Shown here one piece after another: positions 34,449-45,045 of a stretch of DNA of 64,000 nucleotides (the stretch's first letter is position 1; each line of letters opens with the position of its first letter). The stretch spans positions 1 to 64,000 of the forward strand of contig CAMFIE010000015.1 of NCBI GenBank assembly GCA_945952315.1. Reading direction: 5' to 3'. The notes under the pieces are model-generated. The model saw only the letters and a list, made by a program, of their open reading frames with translations. It was not told the DNA's origin and did not search any database. The DNA is from an uncultured Rhizobium sp. GTDB taxonomy: Bacteria > Pseudomonadota > Alphaproteobacteria > Rhizobiales > Rhizobiaceae. The translations under genes and the position numbers were made by a program.

Positions 34449-35950
34449 TCCTCCACGATGCCGAGCTTGTCCTTGACAAGCTGCTGCAGGGCCTGCGGAT
34501 TGGCCTTGCCGCCGGTTGCCTTCATCACCTGACCGACGAACCAGCCGGCGAGCGTCGGCTTTGCCTTCGCCTGTGCGACCTTGTCCGGATTTGCGGCGAT
34601 GACCTCGTCGATGGCCTTTTCGATGGCGCCGGTATCCGTCACCTGCTTCATGCCGCGTGCTTCAACGATCTCTGCCGGGTTGCCGCCTTCGTTCCAGACG
34701 ATTTCGAACAGGTCTTTCGCGAGCTTCCCTGAAATCGTGCCCGCCTTGATGAGATCGATGATGCCACCCAGCTGGGCAGGCGAAACCGGAGTCTCTTCAA
34801 TGGCTTTGCCGGCTTTGTTCAACGCACCCAGGAGGTCGTTGATCACCCAGTTGGCGGCCGCCTTGCCGTCCCGGCCCTCAGCCAGCGCCTCGAAATAATC
34901 GGCGATTGCCTTTTCGGACACGAGAACCGAAGCATCATAGATGGTGAGGCCGAGGTCGCGCACGAAGCGCTCCTTCTTGTCGTCGGGCAGCTCCGGCAGA
35001 TTGGCCTTCAGCGCCTCGACGAAGGCATCGTCGAACTCGAGCGGCAGAAGGTCCGGATCGGGGAAATAGCGATAGTCATGCGCATCTTCCTTGGAGCGCA
35101 TCGAGCGGGTTTCGCCCTTGCCGGGATCGAAGAGGCGCGTCTCCTGATCGATCACGCCGCCATCTTCCAGAATGCCGATCTGGCGACGGGCTTCATATTC
35201 GATGGCCTGACCGACGAAGCGGATGGAGTTGACATTCTTGATCTCGCAGCGCGTGCCAAAGGCTTCGCCCGGACGACGGACGGAGACATTCACGTCGGCG
35301 CGCATCGAGCCTTCGTCCATGTTGCCGTCGCAGGTGCCGAGATAGCGCAGGATCGTGCGAAGCTTGGTCAGATAGGCCTTTGCCTCGTCCGATGAGCGCA
35401 TGTCCGGCTTCGACACGATTTCCATCAGGGCGACGCCCGAACGGTTGAGATCGACGAAAGACATGGTCGGATGCTGGTCATGCATCGACTTGCCCGCGTC
35501 CTGCTCCAGATGCAGACGCTCGATGCCGATTTCCACATCCTCGAACTGGCCCTTGCGGTCCGGCCCGATGGAAATGGTGATCGTGCCCTCGCCGACAATC
35601 GGGTCCTTGAACTGCGAGATCTGATAGCCCTGCGGCAGGTCCGGGTAGAAATAGTTCTTGCGGTCGAAGATCGAGCGCTTGTTGATCTGCGCCTTGAGGC
35701 CGAGGCCGGTGCGAACAGCCTGGCGCACGCATTCCTCGTTGATCACCGGCAGCATGCCGGGCATGGCCGCATCCACCAGCGACACATTCGAATTCTGGGC
35801 CGAACCAAAGGCGGTGGAAGCACCGGAAAACAGTTTCGACTGGCTGGTCACCTGGGCATGCACTTCCATGCCGATAATCACCTCCCAGTCACCGGTTGCA
35901 CCGGGAATGAAACGCTTCGGATCAGGCGTGCGAACGTCAACAATGGTCAT
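34445..35950 (-). CDS. gatB: Asp/Glu-tRNA amidotransferase subunit B
   Basis: A 501-residue subunit that phosphorylates Glu- or Asp-tRNA for transamidation. It begins the catalytic cradle with [24 protein letters not shown], has [15 protein letters not shown], and ends with the YqeY-like tail domain ([20 protein letters not shown]). It sits apart from gatC-gatA (37.8-39.6 kb), as in many rhizobia. Needed for Gln-tRNA, and possibly Asn-tRNA, formation. Confidence 0.96.
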   Translation of the reverse strand: MTIVDVRTPDPKRFIPGATGDWEVIIGMEVHAQVTSQSKLFSGASTAFGSAQNSNVSLVDAAMPGMLPVINEECVRQAVRTGLGLKAQINKRSIFDRKNYFYPDLPQGYQISQFKDPIVGEGTITISIGPDRKGQFEDVEIGIERLHLEQDAGKSMHDQHPTMSFVDLNRSGVALMEIVSKPDMRSSDEAKAYLTKLRTILRYLGTCDGNMDEGSMRADVNVSVRRPGEAFGTRCEIKNVNSIRFVGQAIEYEARRQIGILEDGGVIDQETRLFDPGKGETRSMRSKEDAHDYRYFPDPDLLPLEFDDAFVEALKANLPELPDDKKERFVRDLGLTIYDASVLVSEKAIADYFEALAEGRDGKAAANWVINDLLGALNKAGKAIEETPVSPAQLGGIIDLIKAGTISGKLAKDLFEIVWNEGGNPAEIVEARGMKQVTDTGAIEKAIDEVIAANPDKVAQAKAKPTLAGWFVGQVMKATGGKANPQALQQLVKDKLGIVEE

Positions 35951-36067
35951 GGACAGCTCTTCAAATTCGGACGTGTTTATGAAGCCCCGGAGTAGAGGAA
36001 ACAGCCGCCTTGTGCAAGGCTCTCGGCCCCTTCGGGACGATGAGCGAGCCGGAAAATCCCCGCGTCG

Positions 36068-36577
36068 TCAAATGCCCGGCCCATAGGGTTCCGGCGTCGG
36101 CGCGATCAACTGCTTCGAAAGTCCGACCGATTCGATGTCGCGGTCGATCTTCGGGGAATAGGCGACCGTCAGCCAGTGGATCGAATAGCCTTCGGCCTCG
36201 AAAAAGGCGACGGCCTCGTTGTTGCGGGCATGGGTCTGCACCACGGCCTTCTCCAGCCCCTGATGCACCATTTCCGCCTCCACCGATTGCAAAAGCGCCC
36301 GGCCACAGCCTTGCCTCTGAAAGGGCGGATCGATCCAGAAGTCGGAAATCGTCTCGTCCAGCCGCTCGCGCGAGGCCCAGCCGACCGGCTGGCCGTTGAC
36401 CTCGATGACCGTGATCGTCAGCCAGGCGCTCATGGTGAAGTTGCGGAAGGCCTGCCGGGCATTGCCGCGCATGGAGGCCGTCTCGCCGATGCGGGACATG
36501 GCACCTTCCCAGGCACGCAATCCGATATCGGCCAGTTCCTCGAAATCCTCTTCGCGCGCATTCCTCAGGCTGATCAT
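36068..36577 (-). CDS. GNAT-family N-acetyltransferase
   Basis: A 169-residue GNAT protein. The core is ISDFWIDPPFQRQGCGRALLQSV, with the acetyl-CoA loop QRQGCGRA, followed by ARNNEAVAFFEAEGYSIHWL. The C-terminus adds a Pro-rich tail. The substrate is unknown. ATG 36577 begins the conserved part (MISLRNAREEDFEELADIG); the frame is open from 36622. Confidence 0.82.
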   Translation of the reverse strand: MISLRNAREEDFEELADIGLRAWEGAMSRIGETASMRGNARQAFRNFTMSAWLTITVIEVNGQPVGWASRERLDETISDFWIDPPFQRQGCGRALLQSVEAEMVHQGLEKAVVQTHARNNEAVAFFEAEGYSIHWLTVAYSPKIDRDIESVGLSKQLIAPTPEPYGPGI

Positions 36578-36713
36578 CGCGCCCTGCCCTTCAATCCGCA
36601 CATTAGAACACCCTATGGGCAACTTTTCCAGTAGACACGGAATTTTTCATGGGTTTTCAGCTGCCTGAAATCATAGACTATGGAACGAGTTGAACACCGA
36701 AGCGGGTAGGACA

Positions 36714-37772
36714 ATGGCTGATCAGGGAAAGACCATGCGGGCGATGCTTTTGACCGGCCATGGCGGCGAAGACAGGCTGCGTTTCACTGACGCCCTGCCA
36801 ATTCCCTCGCCGGGGCCAGACGAGGTGCTGATCCGCATTGCTGCCTCCTCGGTCAACAATACCGATATCAACACCCGGATTGGCTGGTATGCAGGCGGGG
36901 CGAATGCGTTGGGAACCGAACCGGAAGGTGCAGGCTGGGGCGGATCGGCGCTGCATTTTCCGCGTATTCAGGGCACGGATATTGCAGGCACGATTGTCGC
37001 GACCGGGGCTGGCGTTTCCGAAGCCCGCATCGGCGAGCGGGTCATCGTCCAGCCCTGCCTCGTCTCGCTGGCGGGAGAAACCCATGTTTCACCCTGGATC
37101 GCGAGCGAAATGGATGGCGGCTTCGCGGAATATGCACTCGCCCCTTCCGCCGATTGCCATGCGGTTGAGACCGCCCTTTCCGACTATGAACTCGCTGCCC
37201 TGCCCTGCGCCTATGGAACAGCAGCAAACATGATCGAGCAGGCGGGCATTCACGGCGATGACAGGGTGCTGATCACTGGCGCCTCCGGCAATGTCGGGAT
37301 TGCGGCCCTGCTGCTTGCCCGGCTGAAGGGCGCGGAAGTGCATTGCGTGGCCGCCCCGGAAAAATGGGAAGCGCTTGAAGCCCTTGGCGCGAAGACTTGC
37401 TATCCGAGGGATCTGAAGCGCGCTCCGGCGGGCCGCGACGGGTTTACAGCAATCATCGATCTTGTTGGTGGCGAGAGCTGGCCGGGCCTGCTCGATCATC
37501 TCGTGCCGCATGGCAGACTGGTGATTTCGGGCGCGATCGGTGGTGCGGAGGTTACCGTCGATCTCCGCAAGCTCTATCTCAACAACTGGAGCCTTCTCGG
37601 GCGCACCCAGCAGACGCGTTCAAGCTTCCTGAGCCTGATCGGTCATGTGAATGCCGGGCGGCTTTCACCGCCCATACACTGGGTCTATCCGCTGGAAAGT
37701 CATGCCGAAGCCCAGCGCGAATTTCAGAAAAAGACGCATCTCGGCAAGATCATCATCGATGTGACGGCGTGA
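36714..37772 (+). CDS. Zinc-type alcohol dehydrogenase-like (quinone oxidoreductase) protein
   Basis: A 352-residue medium-chain dehydrogenase/reductase. A GroES-like domain (about 10-135, VLIRIAASSVNNTDINTRIG) is followed by a Rossmann domain with the NAD(P) loop ITGASGNVGIAALLLA. The structural and catalytic zinc cysteines are not obvious, which favours a zinc-free quinone-reductase-like member using NADPH. ATG 36714 follows GTAGGA; a TTG at 36690 is an alternative. It is divergent from the acetyltransferase gene and converges with gatA. Confidence 0.82.
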   Translation: MADQGKTMRAMLLTGHGGEDRLRFTDALPIPSPGPDEVLIRIAASSVNNTDINTRIGWYAGGANALGTEPEGAGWGGSALHFPRIQGTDIAGTIVATGAGVSEARIGERVIVQPCLVSLAGETHVSPWIASEMDGGFAEYALAPSADCHAVETALSDYELAALPCAYGTAANMIEQAGIHGDDRVLITGASGNVGIAALLLARLKGAEVHCVAAPEKWEALEALGAKTCYPRDLKRAPAGRDGFTAIIDLVGGESWPGLLDHLVPHGRLVISGAIGGAEVTVDLRKLYLNNWSLLGRTQQTRSSFLSLIGHVNAGRLSPPIHWVYPLESHAEAQREFQKKTHLGKIIIDVTA

Positions 37773-37784
37773 ATTGGCCGCCCT

Positions 37785-39266
37785 TTACCACCACTTCGAC
37801 GGCGTGAAGGTGCCCGCAGCCTTTTCGATCACATCCGCGACCGTGAACAGCGTTTCTTCCTCGAATGGCTTGCCGATCAGCTGCAGGCCAAGCGGCAGGC
37901 CCTTGGGGTCCAGACCGGCTGGGATCGCCATGCCCGGCAGACCGGCCATGTTCACCGTCACCGTGAAGATATCGTTCAGATACATTTTCACCGGATCGGC
38001 CGCGAGTTCCTTGTCGCCGATGGCAAAAGCGGAGGACGGGGTGGCAGGGGTGAGGATCGCATCGACACCGGCATGGAAGGCGAGTTCGAAATCGCGCTTG
38101 ATCAGCGTGCGAACCTTCTGCGCCTTGATGTAATAGGCATCGTAGTAACCCGCCGAAAGCACGTAGGTGCCGATCATGATGCGGCGTTTGACTTCCTTGC
38201 CGAAGCCCGCGGCGCGGGTCTTTTCATACATGTCGGCAATGTCCTTGCCGTCGACGCGCAGGCCGTAGCGCACGCCGTCATAGCGGGCCAGGTTGGAGGA
38301 GGCTTCCGCAGGCGCCACGATGTAATAGGCAGGCAGCGCATATTTGGTGTGCGGCAGCGAGATATCGACAATCTCTGCACCGGCATCTTTCAGCCAGGCA
38401 ATACCCTGCTGCCATAGCGCCTCGATTTCGCCCGGCATGCCATCCACGCGGTATTCGCGCGGAATGCCGATCTTGCGGCCCTTCAGCGACTTGCCGAGCG
38501 CGGCTTCGTAATCCGGCACCGGAAGATCGACCGACGTCGTGTCCATCTTGTCAACACTGGCCATGGACTTCAGCATGATGGCGCAATCACGCACGTCGCG
38601 GGCAATCGGGCCAGCCTGATCAAGCGACGACGCGAAGGCGGCAATGCCCCAGCGCGAACAACGGCCATAGGTGGGCTTGATTCCGACGGTGCCGGTGAAG
38701 GCCGCAGGCTGGCGGATCGAACCGCCGGTATCGGTTGCCGTGGCCGCCGCGCAGAGCCGTGCCGCAACCGCCGCGGCCGAGCCGCCGGAAGAACCGCCGG
38801 GCACGAGCTTTTCCTCGGAACCCCTGGCACGCCAGGGGTTCACCACCGGACCATACCAGGAGCTTTCGTTGGAGGAGCCCATCGCAAACTCATCCATGTT
38901 GAGCTTGCCGAGCATCACTGCGCCATCCTTCCACAGATTGGCGGTGACGGTCGATTCGTAGCGCGGCTTGAAGCCATCCAGAATATGCGAGCAGGCCTGC
39001 GTGTGCTCGCCTTCGGTCGCGAACAGGTCCTTGATGCCGAGCGGAATGCCCTCGAGCGCGCCTGCCTTGCCGGATGCCAGCCGCTCGTCGGACGCCTTGG
39101 CCATGGCGCGGGCCTTGTCCGGCGTCACCGCGATATAGGCATTGAGCGCACCATTCGCGCTGTCGATGGCCGAAAGATAGGCCTCGGTCAGCTCGGTTGC
39201 GGAAATGGTGCGGGCCTTCAGCTGATCGCGGGCTGCGGCAATGGTCAGGCTGGTCAGATCGGTCAT
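37785..39266 (-). CDS. gatA: Asp/Glu-tRNA amidotransferase subunit A
   Basis: A 493-residue amidase-signature enzyme that releases ammonia from glutamine for GatB. The Ser-cisSer-Lys triad is visible in [10 protein letters not shown] (Lys) and in [14 protein letters not shown] with [11 protein letters not shown] (the two Ser). Start 39266 matches the usual length; an in-frame GTG at 39278 is possible. It follows gatC in one operon, with a 68-bp gap. Confidence 0.96.
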   Translation of the reverse strand: MTDLTSLTIAAARDQLKARTISATELTEAYLSAIDSANGALNAYIAVTPDKARAMAKASDERLASGKAGALEGIPLGIKDLFATEGEHTQACSHILDGFKPRYESTVTANLWKDGAVMLGKLNMDEFAMGSSNESSWYGPVVNPWRARGSEEKLVPGGSSGGSAAAVAARLCAAATATDTGGSIRQPAAFTGTVGIKPTYGRCSRWGIAAFASSLDQAGPIARDVRDCAIMLKSMASVDKMDTTSVDLPVPDYEAALGKSLKGRKIGIPREYRVDGMPGEIEALWQQGIAWLKDAGAEIVDISLPHTKYALPAYYIVAPAEASSNLARYDGVRYGLRVDGKDIADMYEKTRAAGFGKEVKRRIMIGTYVLSAGYYDAYYIKAQKVRTLIKRDFELAFHAGVDAILTPATPSSAFAIGDKELAADPVKMYLNDIFTVTVNMAGLPGMAIPAGLDPKGLPLGLQLIGKPFEEETLFTVADVIEKAAGTFTPSKWW

Positions 39267-39334
39267 GGCAGGCGTCACTTTTCAAAACGTGCGAAAAGAA
39301 TAAGGAGGTGCTGAACAGACGGCGGTTGCGCCGC

Positions 39335-39622
39335 TTATTCGACGACCTTCGGCACGAGGAAGAAATTCTGTTCGGAAACCGGGGCATTGGCGACGATATC
39401 CGCAGCCTTGTCGCCGTCGGTCACGGCATCGACACGCTTCTTCATCGCCATCGGCGTTACCGAGGTCATCGGCTCGACGCCCTCGACATTCACTTCCGAC
39501 AGTTGCTCGACAAAGCCCAGAATGCCGTTCAGCTCGCCCATCATGCGTTCTGCCTCGCCATCGGCAAGGGCAATGCGGGAAAGGCGCGCCACGCGCTTCA
39601 CGGTAGCAAGGTCTACGGACAT
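39335..39622 (-). CDS. gatC: Asp/Glu-tRNA amidotransferase subunit C
   Basis: A 95-residue subunit that clamps GatA and GatB together. It has the family's opening [21 protein letters not shown] and the loop [12 protein letters not shown], ending [10 protein letters not shown]. First gene of gatC-gatA. Confidence 0.95.
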   Translation of the reverse strand: MSVDLATVKRVARLSRIALADGEAERMMGELNGILGFVEQLSEVNVEGVEPMTSVTPMAMKKRVDAVTDGDKAADIVANAPVSEQNFFLVPKVVE

Positions 39623-39691
39623 GATGTGTCTCCGGCTATATCAGTCAGACCCGCTATAATGGCCTCGCCCGCACTGCGCAACGGGGATTTG

Positions 39692-40396
39692 TCACACCGA
39701 GACCACACCGCCTGCCTTTGGCGTCTCGATCCGGGTTTTTACGCCCTCCATCGCGGCGATGAATGTCTCTGGCGTCTGGTCGATGATCGGGAAGGAGCCA
39801 TAGTGGCAGGGCAGGATCGTCTGGAAATTGAAATAGCGCTGGCAGGCGAGCGCCGCCACCGCTCCCCCCATGGTGAACCGGTCGCCGATCGGCACCAGTC
39901 CGATTTCCGGCTGATGCAATTCATTGATCAGGCCCATATCGGAAAAGATGTCCGTATCCCCCATGTGGAACAGCGTCGGCTCGTCGTCGAAATGGAACAT
40001 GATGCCATTGGCGCTGCCCAGCGAGTGGGAAACGCCGTCTTCGGTGATCGCGGCGGAGGAATGCAATGCCTGCGTAAACGTCGCCGAGAAACCATCGACA
40101 CGGATCGTGCCGCCCGTATTGCCACCCTCGAATTTCTTCAGGCCCTTTTTCGAAAGCCACATGCACAGATCGAAATTGGCGATAACCGGAATATCAAGCT
40201 CGCGGGCAATCTCCAGCGTATCACCCACATGGTCGGAATGGCCGTGAGTGAGCACGATATGGGTGAGCCCCTTTACCACATCCTTTCTGTCCTGACCGGA
40301 AAAGGCCGGATTTCCGTTCAGGAACGGATCCACCAGAATATTGGCGCGGGCGGTATCGAGACGGAAGGCCGAGTGGCCAAGCCAGGTGATCTTCAT
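39692..40396 (-). CDS. UPF0173 metal-dependent hydrolase
   Basis: A 234-residue metallo-beta-lactamase-fold protein beginning [20 protein letters not shown]. The metal motif [10 protein letters not shown] is intact, with [10 protein letters not shown] and PCHYGSFP further on. The natural substrate of the family is unknown. It is divergent from ruvX. Confidence 0.9.
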   Translation of the reverse strand: MKITWLGHSAFRLDTARANILVDPFLNGNPAFSGQDRKDVVKGLTHIVLTHGHSDHVGDTLEIARELDIPVIANFDLCMWLSKKGLKKFEGGNTGGTIRVDGFSATFTQALHSSAAITEDGVSHSLGSANGIMFHFDDEPTLFHMGDTDIFSDMGLINELHQPEIGLVPIGDRFTMGGAVAALACQRYFNFQTILPCHYGSFPIIDQTPETFIAAMEGVKTRIETPKAGGVVSV

Positions 40397-40489
40397 GTTT
40401 CCGGTTCCCTTGAGGTGACTTTACCGAGGCGGTTCGCTATCTGCTATTTCAGCGTGACTTCAAAAGATAGGCAACAGGCGGACATTTCA

Positions 40490-40963
40490 ATGGCGGTGAT
40501 AAGCTTCGAGGAACTGGCCGAACGGCTGAAACCCGGCGAGCCGATTGCAGGCCTCGATCTCGGCACCAAGACCATCGGCCTTGCGATGTCGGATCTTGGC
40601 CGCCGCCTCGCCTCGCCGCGCCCGGTCCTGAAGCGCGTGAAGTTCACCCGCGACGCGGAGGTGTTTCTGGCGTTTGCGCAAAAGGAAAAGGCGGCCGCCT
40701 TTGTGATCGGCCTGCCGGTGAACATGGATGGGAGCGAAGGCCCGCGCGCACAGGCCACCCGCGCTTTCGTGCGGCTGATGGGCGAGAAAACCGATATCCC
40801 CTTCGTCTATTGGGACGAGCGGCTATCCACCGTTGCTGCCACTCGGGCTCTGCTGGAGATGGATGTTTCGCGTGCCAAACGGGCGGACCGGGTGGATTCG
40901 GCTGCGGCCAGCTTCATCCTGCAGGGCGCGCTGGACAGGCTGAACCTGATGGCTGACCGTTGA
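40490..40963 (+). CDS. ruvX: Putative pre-16S rRNA nuclease / Holliday-junction resolvase-like
   Basis: A 157-residue YqgF-family RNase H-fold protein. Motifs are [49 protein letters not shown] and a C-terminal [16 protein letters not shown] with the last Asp. In E. coli it matures the 5' end of 16S rRNA. ATG 40490 begins the conserved part inside a much longer open frame. Its 3' end overlaps the antisense DUF6105 gene. Confidence 0.93.
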   Translation: MAVISFEELAERLKPGEPIAGLDLGTKTIGLAMSDLGRRLASPRPVLKRVKFTRDAEVFLAFAQKEKAAAFVIGLPVNMDGSEGPRAQATRAFVRLMGEKTDIPFVYWDERLSTVAATRALLEMDVSRAKRADRVDSAAASFILQGALDRLNLMADR

Positions 40964-41254
40964 AGCAACCGGCGTTGCGGGCATGCGCGCCCTCACCCAG
41001 GCGATGATCTGTCTCCGGCGGCGGAAAGCGATGATCGCAAAGAGCGCCAGGCTGTCGACCACTATGGCCTTTGCCACAAGCGGCGGAATGACTTCCGGCG
41101 GCAGGCCCAGAATGTCGCCATAGACCTGAAAGACCTTGTCATGCGTCTGGCGCGTCAGCATGAAGATGCCGAAATTCAAGTCGTTGTAGGAAAGCCAGTA
41201 CCAGGCACCGAGAAACAGGATCGGGCCACCCCAGAAAAGCAGAAACCACCTCAT
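40823..41254 (-). CDS. DUF6105-like small membrane protein
   Basis: A 143-residue protein with two hydrophobic helices ([19 protein letters not shown] and [17 protein letters not shown]), matching small rhizobial proteins I know as DUF6105. The last 45 or so residues are read antisense through the ruvX 3' end and look unconserved, so the stop may have been lost and the tail extended. The start overlaps the upstream small gene's stop (4 bp). Function unknown. Confidence 0.65.
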   Translation of the reverse strand: MRWFLLFWGGPILFLGAWYWLSYNDLNFGIFMLTRQTHDKVFQVYGDILGLPPEVIPPLVAKAIVVDSLALFAIIAFRRRRQIIAWVRARMPATPVASTVSHQVQPVQRALQDEAGRSRIHPVRPFGTRNIHLQQSPSGSNGG

Positions 41255-41412
41255 TGTTCCTGCCCTTTCGCAATGCTCATCCCGAGACCCTGCACCCCAA
41301 GCCAGCGCAAGACTGCAAGTCCGGTCAGCACGCAAGCCGGAACGGTGATGTCCTTTGCCAACACCGCAAAGAAGAGGCAACTTGCGATGAGAAGCCCATT
41401 TCGCTCGGACAT
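41251..41412 (-). CDS. Small hydrophobic protein
   Basis: A 53-residue, mostly hydrophobic protein (NGLLIASCLFFAVLAKDITV, CVLTGLAVLRWLGVQG) with two probable membrane segments. Start codons at 41412, 41424 and 41484 are all possible; I favour 41412, because the sequence upstream looks regulatory (a CtrA-type box). Coupled to the DUF6105-like gene by a 4-bp overlap. Confidence 0.55.
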   Translation of the reverse strand: MSERNGLLIASCLFFAVLAKDITVPACVLTGLAVLRWLGVQGLGMSIAKGQEQ

Positions 41413-41426
41413 GCCGCCTACCATGG

Positions 41427-41442
41427 TTAATATTTCATTAAC
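41427..41442. promoter_or_regulatory. CtrA-type box
   Basis: TTAA-TATTTCA-TTAAC matches the alphaproteobacterial CtrA consensus TTAA-N7-TTAAC exactly. It precedes the two small membrane genes. A perfect 14-bp palindrome, TGGTTAATTAACCA, lies 50 bp further upstream at 41491-41504. The box is only 15 bp before the preferred start, so the promoter geometry is uncertain. Confidence 0.5.
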
Positions 41443-41525
41443 CGCACTCTCGGCTGTTAAGTTTAGCTTGGCAACTAAAACCATATATCATGGTTAATTA
41501 ACCAAACAAAATGTGTGGATGACGC

Positions 41526-42146
41526 TCAGCCATAGACACCATGGACAATGCGTTTCAGAGCAGAACGCAGTTTGTCCCAGTCCTTCCCGGTTTTGAGCGA
41601 AATGCCTGCGAAACGACCGGAGGTGACCGACGCGAGCACCATCTGCTGGATCGAGGCGATGATCAGCGCGTTGGTCACCGTCGCATCCACACCCTTGGGT
41701 GGTTGCAGGCTGCCGCCCATGCGCTCGATCCAGCTGGCAAGCGCCTTCGAGCGGGCTTCGGACAGTTTGCGCACCGGCTCGCTTTCTTCCGCCAGTTCCC
41801 AGGCGGCAATCTGGCGAACCAGCGGATCGGCCAGCAGGGCATCGAGGAACAGCAGCGCCAGCCGCTCCATCAGGTCACCATAGGTCAGGAGGAACATGCC
41901 ACCCGAATCCTCGGGGATATGATCCTTCACCCAGCTGCCGAGATCGCTGCCGATGGCCTCGAGCAGGCCGGAGAGACCGCCGAAATAACGGTAGATCAGC
42001 TGCTTGTCGCAGCCTGCGCGCCGGGCAACAGCATTGATACCGAACAGTTTGAAGCCGTCTTCTGCCAGCACCCGTTTGGCCGCAGCCAGAATCCGGGCCT
42101 CCGTTGCCTGCCGGTCGCGCAGGGGCTTATCCACCGTCTCGTTCAT
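41526..42146 (-). CDS. TetR-family transcriptional regulator
   Basis: A 206-residue repressor-type protein. The N-terminal HTH (ILAAAKRVLAEDGFKLFGIN, then AVARRAGCDKQLIYRYFGGL) is typical, and the C-terminal helical ligand domain is not specific. It lies downstream of the AidB-like gene on the same strand and may regulate it or be cotranscribed. The ligand is unknown. Confidence 0.88.
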   Translation of the reverse strand: MNETVDKPLRDRQATEARILAAAKRVLAEDGFKLFGINAVARRAGCDKQLIYRYFGGLSGLLEAIGSDLGSWVKDHIPEDSGGMFLLTYGDLMERLALLFLDALLADPLVRQIAAWELAEESEPVRKLSEARSKALASWIERMGGSLQPPKGVDATVTNALIIASIQQMVLASVTSGRFAGISLKTGKDWDKLRSALKRIVHGVYG

Positions 42147-42250
42147 TCCGGAATTTCCTCAAAGGCCATATGTCACTGGCCGGTGAGTAGAAGGTGCATC
42201 CTTTGAATTCAACCGCTTGCGGCTGTTTTCAACAGAAAGCGAGGCGAACG

Positions 42251-43891
42251 TCACGCAACGGGAGGATAAAGCAGATCGATGATATAGGCGGCATCGAAGC
42301 GGCTATCGAGCATGCCATAGGTGGAGCGCCAGCCGGAGCCCAGCCGCGTTTCGGTGAAGGCATCGGCAATACGGCCCGCACCCATGCGGGCAAGTTCGGC
42401 AGCCGCGCTGGCAAGCGCCAGTTGCTCGGTCAGAAACCGTCCTGCCCCTTCGTCACGATCGCAGACGGCCATGGCTGCACGCAGCACATCCACCGTTTTT
42501 GCGCCTGCCGGGCCGAGATCACGGGCAATACCGTTCAAAAGTGGTTCGAAGAGGTTGCGGCCGCGCTCGAGGACCCGCAGGACATCGAGCGCCATCATGT
42601 TGCCGCTGCCTTCCCAAAGCGCCGCGGCCGGAGCATCCCGGAAATGACGGGCGATCGGCCGTTCCTCGACATAGCCGCCGCCCCCGATGCACTCCATGGC
42701 TTCGGCGACAAGGCCGGGCGCGATTTTCGTGCACCAGTATTTGGTGACCGGCGTCATGATGCGCGCATAGGCCGCCTCTTCCGGATTGCCCGGCGCCCGG
42801 TCGAAGGCATCGGCGAGCCGGTAGGAAAGCGCGGTGGCAGCGGCCACATCCAGCGCCATATCGGCAAGGACGCGCGTCATCATCGGCTGCGCCACCAGCA
42901 TCTTGCCATAGGCGGCACGGCCCCGCATCTGGTGGACGGCTTCGGAAAGTGATGCCCGTATCAGCGCGGCAGAGGTCAGCGCGCTGTCCAGCCGCGCGAG
43001 CGTCACCATGTCGAGGATGGTGCGGACACCTTCATCCGGCGCGCCGAGCAGGAAACCATAGGCCCCGTCGAACTCCACTTCCGCTGAGGCATTGGAGCGA
43101 TTGCCGAGCTTTTCCTTGAGCCGCTGGAAATGCAGGCCGTTCGCCCTGCCATCCTCAAGAAGCCGCGGCACGAGGAAGCAGCCGGTCCCCTCGCCTGTTC
43201 GGGCCAGCATCATGAATCCGTCGCTCATCGGCGCGGACAGGAACCACTTGTGGCCGGAAAGCCGGTAGATGCCCTTGCCCATCCGCTCGGCAGATGAAAC
43301 CGTTGCACGAAGATCGGACCCGCTCTGCTTTTCCGTGAGCCCGAAGCCCACCGTCACCGCACTCTTCTTCATCGCCGGCTTGTTCGACGAATCATATTTG
43401 CGGGAGAGGATTTTGGGTGCCCATTCCTTCTGAACGCCGGAATTCGTCACCAGTGCGGCCACCGAGGCGCTGGTCATGGTCAGCGGCTGCAGATGGCCGC
43501 TTTCGAGCTGGGCCATCAGATAGAAGCGCACGGCGCGGATCTTGTGCGCCATGCCGCGTGTTTCCGGCTCCGCGTCCCGTTCCCAGACGGAGGAATGAAG
43601 ACCCGAAGACATGGACCGGCGCATCAACGCATGCCAGGCGGGGTGGTAGTCCACCACATCCAGCCGTTCGCCGCGCGCGCCATGGGTGCGAAGTTCCGGC
43701 ACCGAACGGTTCGCCATCCGGGCCAGTTCCTGCGCCTCGTGCGAGGTGACATAGCGGCCGAGCTGATCGAAATCCTCCCGCACCGTGCGCGGCATCGCTG
43801 CCGTCAGATCCACCATCAGCGGATCAGCGCGATAGGCGTTGATCCCGGTATACGGGGCGGGCTGGTTCAGCGCGGAAAGGGGATCGGCCAT
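42251..43891 (-). CDS. AidB-like acyl-CoA dehydrogenase
   Basis: A 546-residue FAD flavoprotein. The N-terminal extension (TGINAYRADPLMVDLTAAMP), FGLTEKQSGSDLRATVS, LSGHKWFLSAPMSDGFMMLA and ECIGGGGYVEERPIARHFRD follow the E. coli AidB pattern rather than that of short-chain dehydrogenases. AidB is induced by alkylating agents and binds DNA; a fatty-acid role cannot be excluded. ATG 43891 gives the family length. It is divergent from pyrB. Confidence 0.87.
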   Translation of the reverse strand: MADPLSALNQPAPYTGINAYRADPLMVDLTAAMPRTVREDFDQLGRYVTSHEAQELARMANRSVPELRTHGARGERLDVVDYHPAWHALMRRSMSSGLHSSVWERDAEPETRGMAHKIRAVRFYLMAQLESGHLQPLTMTSASVAALVTNSGVQKEWAPKILSRKYDSSNKPAMKKSAVTVGFGLTEKQSGSDLRATVSSAERMGKGIYRLSGHKWFLSAPMSDGFMMLARTGEGTGCFLVPRLLEDGRANGLHFQRLKEKLGNRSNASAEVEFDGAYGFLLGAPDEGVRTILDMVTLARLDSALTSAALIRASLSEAVHQMRGRAAYGKMLVAQPMMTRVLADMALDVAAATALSYRLADAFDRAPGNPEEAAYARIMTPVTKYWCTKIAPGLVAEAMECIGGGGYVEERPIARHFRDAPAAALWEGSGNMMALDVLRVLERGRNLFEPLLNGIARDLGPAGAKTVDVLRAAMAVCDRDEGAGRFLTEQLALASAAAELARMGAGRIADAFTETRLGSGWRSTYGMLDSRFDAAYIIDLLYPPVA

Positions 43892-44100
43892 GGGCTGGAC
43901 TGTCTTTGCGGGCAAAGTGACAAAAATCGGATATACCCTTTCGCACGCGCCTGCCGGAAGCGCAACTGCCAGCCTTCGGGGAAGCAAGATTTGGCCCTCG
44001 CGCCACTATCAACCGCTAAATCAGGCCCGTCCGGCCCGGATGGTTTTCTTTGCCGGACCTTTGCTCTATAGAGCGGCAAATTAATCGCGGAGGCTGATCC

Positions 44101-45045
44101 ATGGTGCATTTCCCCCACCGCCACCTGTTGGGCATCAAGGGGCTCACACCCCCGGATATCACGCTTTTGCTGGACCGCGCGGATGAGGCGGTGAAGATCA
44201 GCCGCCAGCGGGAAAAGAAGACCTCGACGCTGAGAGGCCTCACCCAGATCAACCTGTTCTTCGAAGCCTCCACCCGTACGCAATCCTCCTTTGAACTGGC
44301 GGGAAAACGGCTCGGCGCGGATGTGATGAACATGTCGGTCGGCAATTCCTCGGTAAAAAAGGGCGAAACGCTGATCGATACCGCAATGACGCTTAACGCC
44401 ATGCGCCCGGATGTGCTGGTGGTGCGCCACTCCTCGGCAGGCGCAGCAGCGCTTCTCGCGCAGAAGGTTTCGTGCTCTGTGGTGAATGCGGGTGACGGCG
44501 CCCATGAGCATCCGACACAGGCGCTGCTCGATGCCCTGACGATCCGCCGTGCCAAGGGCCGCATTTCCGGCATCACGGTTGCGATCTGCGGCGACGTGCT
44601 GCATTCGCGGGTGGCCCGCTCGAATATACTGCTTCTCAACACACTCGGTGCCCGCGTGCGGGTGATTGCGCCTGCGACGCTGCTTCCGGCCGGTATTCGC
44701 GACATGAGCGTCGAAGTCTTTCATTCGATGGAAGAAGGCCTGAAGGGAGCGGATGTGGTGATGATGCTCCGTCTTCAGCGCGAGCGCATGTCCGGTTCCT
44801 TTGTCCCGTCCGTGCGGGAATACTTCCACTATTACGGGCTCGATGCGGAAAAGCTGAAGCATGCCAAGCCCGATGCGCTGGTCATGCATCCCGGCCCGAT
44901 GAACCGCGGTGTGGAAATCGCCTCCGATATCGCCGATGGACCGCAGAGCGTGATCGAACAGCAGGTGGAAATGGGCGTTGCCGTGCGCATGGCGGTGATG
45001 GAAACGCTGCTGACAGGCGTTAACCACACGGGAGAACGCGCATGA
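44101..45045 (+). CDS. pyrB: Aspartate carbamoyltransferase catalytic subunit
   Basis: A 314-residue enzyme making carbamoyl-aspartate, the second step of pyrimidine synthesis. Carbamoyl-phosphate motif [19 protein letters not shown] and the Asp-binding [16 protein letters not shown] and [11 protein letters not shown] are intact. No pyrI is present. It overlaps the pyrC-like gene by 4 bp, consistent with a PyrB-PyrC' complex. Confidence 0.96.
   Translation: MVHFPHRHLLGIKGLTPPDITLLLDRADEAVKISRQREKKTSTLRGLTQINLFFEASTRTQSSFELAGKRLGADVMNMSVGNSSVKKGETLIDTAMTLNAMRPDVLVVRHSSAGAAALLAQKVSCSVVNAGDGAHEHPTQALLDALTIRRAKGRISGITVAICGDVLHSRVARSNILLLNTLGARVRVIAPATLLPAGIRDMSVEVFHSMEEGLKGADVVMMLRLQRERMSGSFVPSVREYFHYYGLDAEKLKHAKPDALVMHPGPMNRGVEIASDIADGPQSVIEQQVEMGVAVRMAVMETLLTGVNHTGERA

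Noticed and set aside
39197-40489. Very long plus-strand open frame antisense to gatC, gatA and the UPF0173 gene
   Set aside because: Only its last part (from 40490) is a real protein, ruvX. The rest is the complement of clearly conserved genes and has no recognisable domains.
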